DNA of 64,000 bases from Lepidurus packardi. Lineage: Eukaryota; Arthropoda; Branchiopoda; Notostraca; Triopsidae. Position 1 is the first letter of the stretch, and every line of letters starts with the position of its first letter. The notes beneath the pieces are model-generated. The model saw only the letters and a list, made by a program, of their open reading frames with translations. It ran no database searches and was not told the origin of the DNA. The translations under genes were made by a program, and so were the position numbers. Below, piece after piece: positions 11,652 to 30,140 of this stretch. The stretch covers positions 1-64,000 of the forward strand of contig JAKZAN010000127.1 in assembly GCA_023053545.1 (NCBI GenBank), given 5' to 3'.

Positions 11652-13019
11652 ATGCAGTTGTAACGCGAGGAGTTCCAAGTCTACCGCTGGCTCCTCACCT
11701 CCAAGCGCTGGCTCCTTTATTCCCTACTCTCCTACCTCCTCATCTACGCCCTATATATCACCATACTCCGCATCCACTACTCCAATACTGTCTCTTACAC
11801 TGGCTTTCAAAGCTGCATGGATCAGTACTACGACTTCGCTCACCCCGAACACTCCCAGTTCACCAACAAAACTACCCTCGTCCGCATCATCCCCCTCACA
11901 TAATAAAATTCAACTGATTGCAGCATTTCCGAAGAAATCAATCCTAAAGGTGGTTTCTCCATTTACCAAGATGAGTATCTGGAGTATCTGCCTGAAAGGG
12001 TCAAGGCCTCCAGAAATATCAAAGAAATAGTCGTGAGGTTGAACATCAACCTAATGGCTCCCATGCATCTGATAAGGTTTTTCGGACAGACCTGCATCAT
12101 CGTGGACCACTTAGCAGGAGAGTTGGTCCGGAAAAACATCGAGAAAATAATGGTTCGATAGCGTTCTGAAGCAGGGGAAACCTTCACAGTCAGGAATACA
12201 TCTGCTTCAAACTGGTTCACTGCGATCCTTCAGAAAGCGTGGGCCTTCATCTGCATCACCTATAAACTCCTCGTCAGCAGTTGCTTTTGCGGCATCATGG
12301 CAACAAGCTTGATAATTCTATGCAAGGCTATCGTTGGCGCAATCCAGTTCCTCTGTATACCAAGCGCTTCTTTGGGATACAACTATGTTGAGGAGCACAT
12401 GAATGCAATTTCAACCCTTCCTAGCCGATCGTATATGAAAAAGTACATACTTTGGGGGTTTGTACTGGTATCCGCAGTGTTATGCTTTGGAGTATCAGGA
12501 TTCATGAGTTTCATCTCAAGAGCGATGGTCGGAACCTACCTGTATGACCTCAATCAGGAAGGACTTTTCTACTTCGTATGTGTGGAACTCAGCAGCATTT
12601 TGTTTCTGCGCACACATACATCGATACGCTTCGCTCCTCATCTCACCCTGTTCTTCTACCGTGCATGCTATTTCATTAAGGAACTCTACCCATATCGACT
12701 ACCCCAATTCTACATCCAAATGCCTTTCTGCCTCGCAGTTAGTGTCCTCTTAATTTTTGCACTGAAGGTGGAGACCGAGATGCTAGATGAAGATGACCGT
12801 AACCCATACAAACCAACTTTTGATCGACCTCGTCTGAACTTCTTCCCAGCGTATAATTTGGGGTGGCACTATTCTCTGCCTCCGCTTTGGACATACTTCG
12901 TACCGCTGTTTCCGAGGAGCTACTTCACCCCGAACTAGATGGCGTACGTAGACGGGAACAGCGAGTTACTGTACAGCCAGTTGACTGGCCTGAGTTCGCA
13001 GGATATGATAGTGGAATGA
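11652..13019 (+). CDS. Membralin (TMEM259)-like multi-pass ER membrane protein, 455 aa
   Basis: Single exon, ATG 11652 to TGA 13017-13019. A hydrophobic helix near residues 17-37 is followed by a lumenal-type domain with Cys residues and possible N-glycosylation sites, then several membrane helices. Near residue 305 is a block 'YFVCVELSSILFLRT' followed by 'SIRFAPHLTLFFY', which matches the conserved core of membralin. Membralin is an ER protein that works in ER-associated degradation with ubiquitin ligases; that role is inherited from the family, not shown here. The C-terminal tail after 'YFTPN' is short and polar. TAG/TAA occur at several Gln positions. The family call rests on the conserved membrane block, recognised from memory. 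Confidence 0.75.
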
Positions 13020-13187
13020 GCCACGGGAGTCTATATGTAACATATATTTACTTAGTGGTGACGATCTTGATCGGTAAAGGCAATTATTAATGGGATTGGA
13101 AGCGCGATAGTCAAGATCCCGGAGATTAGAGTTTAGCACGATAAAACTTAGCCAGCAATTATATCTGACTCCAGCCAGAGCCAGGCC

Positions 13188-19964
<6,777 letters not shown>

Positions 19965-20015
19965 AACTAACATACCGATTACCGACTATTTAGTCGCCAA
20001 CTTACACAAACATCA

Positions 20016-20594
20016 TCATCTAGCAACCTTCTTTTTGTACCTTTCTGCCGAAGTCAGCGTCAACAGGGGCTCAATGTTATCCTCCTCTGGGAACAAAGAT
20101 TTCAGCCAACCGTTGCGCTGCCAGTACAGCCACCGCGTTTTCGAGTCGATCTTCCTACTCGTCCATGACCTCGGCAGAATGTCATTCAAGACTGTGATTC
20201 CATTCGTCACTCTTTTGTATAAGATGTCCAGCACTACTTCCTGTCGTTTTTGTTTCAAAGAATAGAGAGGACTCGCGTTGAGCCACAGGACTGAGCAACC
20301 TACTGCGAATAGGCCTGAGATTACGCGGCTTGGGTATCTCTTGGAGAAAGCACTAAAAAAGGTCGGTTTCAGATAGCTTTCATATGTGAGATAGGAGACG
20401 AAGGGGACGATATAGTTTGTGAGAGTGGAAAAAGTGCTGGCTCTGAGATAGGGTTTGATCTCTGGGGACTTCAGAAGGCACTTTTAGTAGGCTTGGTTGA
20501 TGACGTAGCTGCGCTCCTCGTCAGTCCAGAAATCCCATGGCATGAAAGCTTTGACTTGGTCGATGCCGGTGGTGTAGAGCGAGAGGCGAACCAT
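20016..20594 (-). CDS. Small hypothetical protein, 192 aa
   Basis: Single exon, ATG 20594 to TGA 20016-20018; a second TGA follows immediately, giving a tandem stop. Two moderately hydrophobic segments (about residues 52-72 and 95-112) separate a Trp-rich N-terminus ('MPWDFWTDEERSYVI') from a basic C-terminal half. This might be a small organellar membrane protein, but I do not recognise the family. It lies only 51 bp from the end of the BEACH gene (convergent) and is divergent from the STRIP gene, 176 bp away. Confidence 0.7.
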
Positions 20595-20770
20595 GTGTGA
20601 CGGATGTAGGATGGATATTAAATATGTGAATGAGTCAAAGAACAGAATTAAATGAAAGCAAAGTAAGAAGGGCTCGGTGTTTTCAATATTAGATTAAAGG
20701 TCTGCACAAATTTTGAACGTCTTCCCAAATCAAATTAACACCCCACCAGTCCCATTCAAACTCCTACTCC

Positions 20771-22673
20771 ATGAACAGAGCCGGCATTTCCAAGACCCAC
20801 GCCATCACTTTTGTACTTGATGGCCTCTCTTACTTTTTCTCCTTAGCCGAGGTCATCGACTACTACTACTGTGACACCTACTCGCCACTCCTTTCCAAAC
20901 AGGCCCAACTTATTATGGCTCTCGATCAGCTCTAACAAGAAAGGCCGTCATACATCCCCCAACTCCAACTCCTATTCCGCATCTTACATGAGCCCGGGCC
21001 CAATCATTCGCTTGTGCTCAAGTTGTAAATGGTGGAGTGCTTACACTTGGAAAACGGATTCCAGGTTCTTTTCAATTTGCTACTAAGGCTGATCTAAGCT
21101 ACAAAGAAGCCCAACAAACAAGACAGCTTCAAAGTTGAATACGCGCTGAAGATGACCCTAAACCTGATGTATTTATTGATGCAAACCACCCGAAGCCACA
21201 ATGCACAACGCATGATGCATTACTTAGAAAGTAAACTTTTATTAGCAACTTTGTTCAGAGCACAATATTGAGAGCGCACTCATGGACCTTTTCCAGGCGA
21301 GTCTCGAGGTGAACTACATCCCTATCAAGAAAGTCGTTATTTTCTTCTACCTGATCCTCAGCTTTAAGTTCAAGGAAGATATAGCTATGGTGACCTAAGC
21401 TGATCTCGACAACCTCAAGGATAACATGATTACCGAAAATATGCTAACTGACTCTATGGCAGGTGAGCCTAGGCTTCTCATCGCGAACCCCACCGAAATC
21501 GAGAGTTTCTTCGTAATTACCCGCACCCTTTCATAATTAACAGAGGAGGCATAACATAGGGGACTGTAGTATTGCACAACTCATCGTAGTTGGACTGTTG
21601 AGAGCACTGCTTACAGTTTGCAGCGGAGCGAACTCCAAGGCTGGTGCCAATAGTACAGGTGTCGACGCATTCCGCGAATGGAGAACCTCTCTGATTTATG
21701 CAACAGAGTACGCAGAGGCAGGGTCGAGGCAGTTGCCGGCAGAAGTGCGGTAGATCATCGAGGCATATCAGAGCTACTGCGATGGCAGCCTAAAGGAAGA
21801 CAAGAACATGGTAAGAATCCCGAATTCCATATTGTGATTTCATGGAATCATGCATAGATTAGTACTGAGGTAGACCGTCATCGAATCTACACTGCGGCGG
21901 CCATTACTTCCCTCTTCATTTACTTGCTTTGCAGCTTTAGAAAGAATCTTTTCCTCCACTACACCTACCTGATTCAACTCATTACTGACGCTAACGGTAT
22001 TCTTGTACTGCTCAAGTTCCTGACCGACAAATTCCAGACACTTAATCTGATGCAGCAGCCCTTTTACGCCGAACCTCCTTAAAACTATCTTGAAAGGTTG
22101 AAAGGCACCATCTATAACGTGTTGCAGTTGCTTTATACCTCATGCAACAACTTCCCCGAGAAGATCAAAGGGTTTCTGTACGACTACAACTCGTATACGA
22201 TTCTGAAGAAGCTGCCTGCGCTGTTTGAGGAAGACGCGACTTTGTCAGAGTTATCATATGACTTACTGCGAATCCAGTTTCCATTCTTCACGAAAAAGAT
22301 GAAAGAGTCTGCGACAAACATGAGGATGATAGCTGATGTTTACTGCAAGTGTCCAAAGCGGGTGCAGCCTCCCAAAGAGAAAACAGTGTATGAGAAACTG
22401 ATGCTTCAGAACAAAAGTAATCAAATCACTTGAACCATTATTAGTGTTTTGCGAGGCACAGTTCGAGGAAAGAAACCCAAAGAAATAACAAGCGTCGAAT
22501 AGGTCAAGAACGTGCACATGGAGTTCAACAACTACAACTATTGGCATGTGGAGGCAGCACCAGTCGCACAAAAGGAAACCTACGAGGATCGTCTCTGGAA
22601 GTAAGTCCAAATCGACAAAGACTTTAATTACTAGGAGTGGCTGGAAGACAACATATGGGCTTACTACGATTGA
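20771..22673 (+). CDS. STRIP1/2 (Far11/FAM40)-like STRIPAK subunit, 583 aa
   Basis: Five exons; introns 21231-21258, 21513-21543, 21811-21857 and about 22417-22461. The order of conserved blocks follows human STRIP1: 'KTHAITFVLDGL' at the start, 'LKMTLNLMYLLMQT', 'IPIKKVVIFFYLIL', 'EVDRHRIYTAAAI', 'TILKKLPALF', and a C-terminal 'FNYQEWLEDNIW' resembling the STRIP C-terminus. STRIP proteins are the core scaffold of the STRIPAK PP2A-kinase complex, which controls Hippo-type signalling, cytoskeleton and fusion/septation. The protein is shorter than animal STRIP1, missing N-terminal extension and acidic linker. The last intron is needed to remove an in-frame TGA; its acceptor may be 22455 or 22461. 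The other splice sites restore frame exactly. Confidence 0.82.
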
Positions 22674-22739
22674 TGCACAACCAATATATTAGAGTATTCA
22701 ATACTTTGGATAGGGCTTTAAATAAAATTTAATAGCCTA

Positions 22740-23543
22740 TCATTTTTCTTCACTTCTCAGAAGCTATTTCCTGAAGAGAGCGCCATCAAACTCAGGACAC
22801 ATCTTCACCGAAGGACTTTACAAGCTTCGGGCAGTCTCAACACTTCTCTCGAATCGAACTACTGAGTGCTGAAGTTCTTAAACTACTGATATAGGTTTTT
22901 GCCTTTTACTCCACCCTGTAGAAAGGTTAGGAGGGTTATACCTTTCCGCCAACTGCACTCAAAATCCATGCACAAAAGGTCCTCCTGACTCCTAGACAAA
23001 AACACCGGTTTCATGGTAGGCAGCCCCTCCAAGGCTCTTAATTCCTTAATATTTCATGTACTTTGTGCAAAGTTTGGAGCACCTTGAGTAGCCATAGATG
23101 CCTTATTTTACTATGATGAGATAGAAATCACAAGAAAAAATTGGTGGGTCATAGCTGGGAAAATAGGAAGGTGGGTATTGTCATAGGACTCCTGTCGTGA
23201 AGACCCTCTGTAGGCACTATCAAATCTAGTTTTGCCTGGCCTCACACGAGTCGTATTTGGAGGAGGAGTAATTGCAAAAGGTGGCTGTTGTCATTCGGGA
23301 TTCTGGTAGCATCCGTCCATTTAATACATGTTCCACTCGTGTGTGAATGTAGGTGGATAGGAGATGATGGGCCCAGGAGACAGGGTCATCGGCTGGGCAA
23401 TATTGATTATGAACCATAGCTGTGTTGATCTATTGATCGGCAGCTGTCCTCGGAACCCGCTCTTTTTGGAGAAAGATGGGCCATGCGAGTGTTGAGACGA
23501 AGAGAAGAGTCAGTACGAAGAAGGTATCTGAATATGTGGACAT
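22740..23543 (-). CDS. Orphan protein with N-terminal hydrophobic segment, about 229 aa
   Basis: Proposed exons 23543-23248, 23154-22974, 22952-22740, with introns of 93 and 21 nt; total length divides by three and ends in TGA. The N-terminus has a hydrophobic stretch ('FFVLTLLFVSTLAWPIFL', residues about 8-25) like a signal peptide or anchor. The middle holds a short Cys cluster ('CSKLC') and a Gly-rich stretch ('SLGGAAYHETGVF'). No family recognised. Exons were joined because two TGA-containing stretches are bounded by GT and AG in matching phase; the 93-nt intron is unusually long and the 21-nt one unusually short for this window, so the structure is tentative. Convergent with STRIP (66 bp). 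Confidence 0.5.
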
Positions 23544-23715
23544 AGGCTACGAAAAACCCAAGAAGCAGGTTTAGTATTTCCGATTTAGGTTGAAATGTGA
23601 ATGTTTAGAGTAGAAACAATACAACTTTCACAACTTTCAGCCACTCCCCAATTCAATGTCACACTATACACAACCTCTTCTGTCAATGCTCGGAGTGAAT
23701 TAAGGTTATAAAATC

Positions 23716-26700
23716 TCAAACTACCATCACTTCACTTGGGCTCATCCGCGCAAACTCAAATACCTGCTAGTCAATTTTCCTCCTCAAGAAACTGCTCCTT
23801 TAGGAATGCAGATGTTTTCGACTTCCTCTATTGAGTCCCTCATCGACCTCCATGCCACATATTTCTGACTATGGAACAGAAGTAAATGATACGGAAACTA
23901 AGTGTTCTCCCTTCAAAAATAGCTGGTTTTATAAGCTAGTTTTGATTGTATAATTGAACATATAGATAGAGTAGGCGACTCCCTTTTAAGAGTGCTCCTG
24001 AAAGACAGTGTAGGACCTGAGGGTGTCAGTCTCGGGCATGGAGACGAAGTGGCTCAGAATCAAAGTCCGCAGTCTGATTTTGAAATTGTCAAATACTGAC
24101 AAATAGTCTTCTGAGACGACTGGAGATTTTGGACGAGAGGATCGCAGTTGTTCAATTTTAGTAAACTTGGATTCCATTTTTTGTTCTAGAATGCCAATTC
24201 TTTTTTCGTCAAGGAATCCCACCTTGTACGTGCAACTCACTCGATCGTACAAATGCAGTTCAACGACTTCCAGACCCACATACTTGAACCCCACCAGCAC
24301 TCGTATACTGTCTATGCTCAACTTCCCAATACACCTCTTTATAGGATGGATCAGTCTGCTACAAATACGTCTTTTATCCACATAAAGGAGCGTTCTTTCT
24401 CTATGTGCACCGCTCATGCGTCGGGACTGACCCACTACTTTCCCTTGGGCTTTACGCTTTACTCGAACCTCAAGTCCCACATGGATATGATACTCTAGGT
24501 TTAGTATCCTTAACCTCTTCACGATTTCAGACATGAGCTTGCTATCATATTACTCATCTCTATTCTGGGAGAAGTCGGTCTACAGAAGGCGAATAGGAAC
24601 CCTCAAAGAATAATGTCTGCGAGTCTGTCTGAATATGCAGTTGACCAAATAGACTTCAGCTTAAGTGTCTTACTTCAAGCCAATATCGCAGTAACCTTTC
24701 GTCTAAAAAAAGATGTGGGTTGAATAAATCCTTCCAGGGGCTTTTGACGATATCCTGAAATCTAAGCCATCTCTGAATATCTGCATAATATTCATGTCTC
24801 TGGATGAAGCCACGCCGTTTCTTCCAGACAGTAAAGAAGGCTCGTGATTGTCCTAGATGACCTCTATTTTCTTTTATTTCTCAATTGCCATGAAAAGGTC
24901 AGAGCATCCTCGATTACCTCCCCAAATCTAACGGTCTTTCTCCTCCAGCTCACGTTCATAAATTTCGTAAAGCTTATTAGCCAACAGTAGCTTTCGGCTC
25001 AACCGACCTCCTTGCTTAAGAAATAGGCTCTCGCTCACCAACTCGTGCACCATCGATTGAAAATGTCTAGATTGGACCCTATCTCTGTGAGAGAGGCGTG
25101 CGAGTGTTCTGGATTGGAAATCGGCTGAGGGACAGAGGAAGGGCTGGGTGTTTGCAATAAGTTCGACTTCAGCGGACGTGTGTAGTTTCTTTAGCTGATC
25201 TTCAGGCATGCTCACACATATGAATATAAAGTCTGACTAGTGCCTGAAAAATCCTCTATAGAGGATGTTGCGAATGGAATGCAGATGCCTGTAGACTTCC
25301 AACAAGGTCTTGCGGTTCTTGATTTCCGAAGTGATCTTGTGGCTAGGAATGTTATTGCTAAGTGATAATGTAATCTGCTCCAGCAATTTGCAGAATTTCA
25401 AAGTATCCTTGGGCTTCAGGTTCTCATCCACTACTTAGTACGTCTGTCCCGATGGCCGCACACGCGAGTGGATGCTCCATTTGAAGTAGCTGTTCAGGTA
25501 TTCCTTCAGATTGAAACACTGTTGCAGCCTTGCGCCATCCAGCGGTCTCCCTCTTTTCTTGATTAAGTAAAGCCTTACCGACTCTATGAGTTATTGTCTA
25601 TTATTCGTTTCACCAAGTCCATTGTAGAATTATACGAAGAGAGGGGAGTTCTCGATTTTAGCTTTAAGTTGACTTACCATGAGGACGAAGACATTAGCTG
25701 CTTTCTAGTTTTTAGAGACGCTGCACAGCCTAATACTGCTTTTTTGCCTACCTATCGAATAACTGACCTCCATGAGCCAAGATTACTGTTCAGGAATGAT
25801 GCGGATATTGACTCGAACGAATTGTCTCTGGTGCCAACTCGAGAAAGAGATGTTCGAGAGGAAGTCCCAGTCTTCAGAGAGCTGGAGTGACCTGGTCGAG
25901 TTAGGGGATGTTTGTTGGATGAGCGCCACCATCTGTCGATCTTTCTCTCCTTCGGAAGGGCGCGAGGGCTTCGCAACTCTGCTATTGCGTTTGGAAAAAG
26001 AACTTTAGTTTCGTACTCTATTCTTTGCGAGCAGCAGTCGACTGAAATCGGACTGTTTGGCTGCAACGAAAAAATTCTAAGCTTCAGCAAAACTACCGAC
26101 ATCGCTAAATGGCCTACTCGCTGGTGAGGACTTTTCTTCGAATTGGTTCCAGTTACTGTCTTCGATTGTCTCGTCTTTGGGGTTGTCAAAGCCACCAGAA
26201 GCCCGGAACTGCTCGGGACCACAGATTTCCTAGCATTCTTGCTGGAGTTCATGAACCTCCAGCTTGTTAATTTTATGTGCCGACTTATCCTTGATAATAT
26301 CGTAGTGAAAAACTCGAGGCTTGGGGTCTTGGTTTCTTCGAAGGGGTGTTGGAGCAATGAGGCTGATGATTTTGTTGATGCTTCCGATCATCGAGGTGCG
26401 AAACGCATTTCTTGAACCCATTTGATTGCTTGATTTTTGCTGGGAGTCCTGCATAAGCCTACTTCTAGAACTAACAAAGGTATTCTGGTGGATTGCTTCA
26501 CCGCTGAGACCTCTTTGATGCAGGTTTTGCAGAGATAAGACCTGCGACCCTTGATGTAAATACATAGTCCTCCTCGCATTCGATGGTCTATCCCCTTCTC
26601 CCACAGTTAGGTTCAGAACTTCTAGCTGGTTCTCTAATATCCTCTCTTTCGAAAGAGACTGCTGGGCAGTGCTTTTAGGTCTGTTCCAGCTGGGCTAGTG

Positions 26701-27881
26701 GGTTTCCGAGTCTTCATTGGAGGCTATGTTTGCCACTAACCCCTGCATGATGCTGCGGTTGATTTGGCTGATATTTTTTGAAAAACATGCGTTTAGGTTC
26801 TAGGCTTCCGACTCTGCTAAGTACTTACTGGTGCAAAACTCTCTGAAAATTTATTGGACAAAAAGGAACGGTGCTCTTTGTTTGGGCTAGCCTTTGGCGA
26901 GATTCATTTTATCTGCGACTTTTAGTCCTAATTACAGAGTTCCACGAACATATTTTTTCATCCCAAAGACCCCTAATGTGTGGCTGAAGCTCGTCAGCAT
27001 TTTCCGCCGCATCCTGAGGGCTTCTAGAGCTACTACCTCACAGCTTTAATCCTGCAAAGCAAACAGAATTATTGACCTTACGGTTGATAGAGTCGCCCTG
27101 AGCATGCATACAGCAATTTTGTACTTGAGAATGTCTTCCTTGGCATAGTCATGTCTAGTTAACCCCTTAGATGATTGAGGTTATGGATAATTCTCAACCT
27201 CAAGACCCGTAAGCATGTTTTCCACGATTTGCAAGAGTTTCCTGATACTTTTGACATCATGACTCGGTACTTTTCTTCCCTGGCAGCAACTCTGCACACC
27301 CAATATTTATTTTCGAACGGCCACGATCTGGGAGACACTTTTACACATAAGCACGAAAGGGTGCTTCTGCGACGCGAATGTCACTATCTTCCGTGCGGAT
27401 AAGATTTAAGAGTAGGAGTCTGCCAGGAACTGTATGTCTCGAAGACTCGTGACCTCGTCAGCCAGCTTGAAGTAAAGGCATGAAATGGTTTTGAAAGTGC
27501 TGAAAGCGGTACTATCCTCCATAAACTCTTTCTCAGCAGTCTGCAGAGCGTAAATCATTTTGGAATAGGTATCAGCCCAGTTGGGTTTATGCATGAGGAA
27601 CTCAGTGGTCTTGATGCCCAGCAGGAAATCCAAAGGCCCTGGGTAGAAGGTGGTTTCCATGAGGAGTTCCTTGAAGAATTTATGGAAGACATGGTCACCG
27701 CCTAAAGTGAGGCGATCTATGGACTTGCTGAAGTTGTGAAGCATGCGCACATCCGAATAAATGGACTATGGTTATGAAATAGTTGCTATGATATTACAGG
27801 TATGCCTCCGCTTCCATGGCCTGCATGTTCTGGAGAGAGTATCGGTGTAGGATCTAGTTGTTTGGGGTGCGACTGGCGCAT
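23716..27881 (-). CDS. Large orphan protein, about 1367 aa
   Basis: Exons 27881-27798, 27765-27082, 27051-23716 (introns 32 and 30 nt). The last exon is open for 3.3 kb with frequent TAA/TAG and no TGA. The first 300 residues are helical ('FHKFFKELLMETTFY'), the region around residues 400-600 is Ser/Asn/Gln rich, and the C-terminal third is mixed with basic patches. No known domain was recognised. The start at 27881 lies only 21 bp past the stop of the cytidylyltransferase gene; a downstream Met (near 27744) would give a roomier gap. The 30-nt intron keeps frame, so only its gtaag...ttgcag form argues for it. Confidence 0.72.
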
Positions 27882-27902
27882 TTATATAACTCAATACGTG
27901 GA

Positions 27903-28546
27903 TCATTCAGCCTTTGGTTTGGTCTGCCGTGCGGGACACAACTTCCATTTAAGATACAAGTAGTAGTATTCAAACAACCCCACGCGCAGTTCTTGTCGGC
28001 TCACACCCCGCTTCAAGTTCCTCTGTATGTACTTTTCACGATCAGCGATGATCCGTGTCACCATATCACTCGTCGAGATGCCCTCAGTTCGCTGAGTCGC
28101 AATAAACTTCCCAAGCTTCTTACAGAGAGCGTAGGCGTCGTCAATATCTGCTGTCACGTAGGGAATGTCGTCGTGAGCAACAAAATCGATTCTGTGGTCG
28201 TTAAGGAACTCTAAGGCCCGATAATGGCAAATATGAATAATGAGAGGACGTACTCTCGTCGATGATCCAAGGACCTTCCACTACTTCATCAACCCACTTG
28301 CAGGCTGCCACCATATCTCTTCTCTCCTTTTCGGTGTTGATACAAGAACCTACAGATGATAAGTCATTTAGATTCGGGAGTACCTTTGTATTTTTCGACG
28401 TCGTCCTGCCTGCAGACACCAGCAATCAAGTGGACCTTTTTACCAGGCATGCACTGCTTGGCCTGTTTGAGCATGTTGGCATGGCCGATGTGGAAGCAGT
28501 CGAAGACTCCATCAGCGTAGACTCTGTAAACGCGATCGTCAGTCAT
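27903..28546 (-). CDS. Choline-phosphate cytidylyltransferase (CCT), catalytic core only, 188 aa
   Basis: Exons 28546-28384, 28349-28254, 28210-27903; introns 34 and 43 nt. The N-terminus 'YADGVFDCFHIGHANML' carries the HxGH nucleotidyltransferase signature. 'DFVAHDDIPY' and 'QRTEGISTSD' (the RTEGIST motif) follow in the right order. The enzyme makes CDP-choline from CTP and phosphocholine in the Kennedy pathway of phosphatidylcholine synthesis. The protein ends soon after the core, so the amphipathic membrane-sensing helix and phosphorylated tail of animal CCT-alpha are absent; regulation by membrane binding is therefore not expected. Without the second intron the frame breaks within the core, so the splice model is well supported. 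CCT and ethanolamine-phosphate enzymes are related, but the motif set favours CCT. Confidence 0.93.
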
Positions 28547-28908
28547 TCTGTGAATATGGTTAGAGAGTAATACTATTTTTTGTCAAATAAGTCTGTATTG
28601 CTATGCTTAGATGAATAGAAAAGCACGAATAACTAACTATTCGGTCAATTAGACTGTTTGATATAAACACTTACCTATGAAATTCTGGTTAGACGAAGGC
28701 GAGGGAATCGTCAGATGAGAAGGTAGATTTACCGTATCTAATGATGGTTTACCGAATGAAACCAGGTGTGGGGACTCGTTTAGAGACTCGGCATCATTGT
28801 GAGCTAGTGAAGGGGTATTAGAGGCTGTTCGAACTAAAGTCAGGATCGGCTGATTCGTCTTAAGTATAAGGGAATATTTAGTTATTTGATACGGTTACAT
28901 TCCTTTGA
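28547..28908. other. Intergenic region upstream of the cytidylyltransferase gene
   Basis: About 360 bp between the minus-strand gene at 28909-29467 and the cytidylyltransferase start. AT-rich patches are present but no repeat, RNA gene or convincing open frame was seen. Confidence 0.5.
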
Positions 28909-29467
28909 TCATTTGCTGTAATAATCTTGGTGAGCCATCGAAAAGAGTATTTACATGATATCGGTATCTAACCAAAGGGAGAGGCCACGGTATCTCTACC
29001 TCCGCCACCCACGATTCGAGTCAGAAATATCAACTACAAAGATCAGTCTAAACAAACTTATCTTAGTCGACAACTCCCGTTCATTAATTACCAGGCTACC
29101 CACCATGATTTTAGATGTATCCATTCTTCGGAGGGTTTGCACCATTTCATGGTCCTTAGAGATCCCCATACACTCATTAACTCAAGCCTGAGATCTAGGG
29201 ACCAATCGTTGAAGTATATCAAATATAGATCCTTGCTTTTCAGAGCCAATTAGAATTGTTCTTGTGAAAACTGAGTATCTAAGCAAAGATTTGTTCCTAT
29301 AAGATCGTCGTCTTTAGTCTGGTAGCCCTCATAAATGAGACTCTTTGTAACCAGCGAATCGTAAAGATGTTATTAACAATTTTCCGCAGTAGCTGTGTTG
29401 CCTCCTTATGACTTTTCCAATCCCTAATTCTTTCCTACTACGCTGGACTCGATCGTACTATAAACAT
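28909..29467 (-). CDS. Small hypothetical protein, about 172 aa
   Basis: Proposed exons 29467-29342, 29318-29172, 29154-28909, with introns of 23 and 17 nt. The total is a multiple of three and ends in TGA 28909-28911. The product starts 'MFIVRSSPAQQERIRDWK', has a helical first half and a block 'LYLIYFNDWSLDLRLELM' in the middle. No family recognised. The evidence is frame continuity across two GT-AG gaps in matching phase; the 17-nt intron would be the shortest in this window. The far C-terminal part, after about residue 125, reads less like protein and may belong to another exon arrangement. The start is divergent from the LITAF-like gene, 55 bp away. Confidence 0.4.
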
Positions 29468-29522
29468 AAGTTTAATTCTAACTCCTACTAATTCTGTTCT
29501 CCTTCATCTCACTTTATCCGTC

Positions 29523-30009
29523 ATGAACCCTTACCAACTTAACGAAGAGCAGGACTCCATTCCCGTCGGACAGCCTATAACCTTTCCTCACAATCCATAT
29601 ACCCCATCTAACCATCACCTCCAAATCAGACTCCCCCACCAAGAACTGTTTCGCGGCTCTCTTCCCCAAGGTAGTCTTAATCTACCACAGAACCAATACC
29701 CAGTGCCAGTTGAGACGATACCTTTCTCAGCACAACAAGGTAACCCTTAGTCTAAATAAATGATCAAAAATAGATTTAGTCCACCAGAATAATATTCAAG
29801 GGTGTCCTTTCTGCCGATCGGTGAGGCCTTCGGTCCAGCTAAAGGTAACTGGCAAAGTGACTGTGGGTTGGGCAGTGTTTCTTTGCATGTGCTGCTGGCC
29901 AGCAATGTGGGCACCTTTCTGTGTCGATGGATGTCTGGATACCCATTTAGCCTGTCCAGACTGTAAAAACGTGGTGTTCAGAAAAGAAGCGAAATGTTGC
30001 CCTTCGTGA
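29523..30009 (+). CDS. LITAF-domain (LPS-induced TNF factor-like) membrane-associated zinc protein, 150 aa
   Basis: Exons 29523-29739 and 29774-30009 (intron 34 nt). The N-terminal 75 residues are Pro/Asn/Gln rich and disordered. The C-terminal half has the LITAF layout: first 'CPFC' knuckle, a hydrophobic Trp/Cys-rich segment that inserts into membranes ('VFLCMCCWPAMW'), then the second knuckle 'HLACPDCKNVVF' which completes the zinc site. LITAF proteins sit on the cytosolic face of late endosomes and lysosomes and interact with sorting machinery. Splicing restores both CxxC motifs to one frame, which supports the intron. Followed 131 bp later by the dolichol kinase gene on the same strand. 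Confidence 0.87.
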
Positions 30010-30140
30010 GCTGCTCATTTTATGTTAAATCAAGCAATGTATGTTTTTGGAGTCCTCATCAGCATCACTCTGTGAGCCGCTTTGTTCGTTCTTAGCTCCT
30101 TACCGCTTTATAATTTACAATTGAATCGACCACTGCCACA

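Noticed and set aside
25594-26415. Plus-strand and other minus-strand open frames inside the large orphan gene
   Set aside because: They are alternative frames of the 3.3-kb exon, which is open throughout in one frame and has the more protein-like composition.
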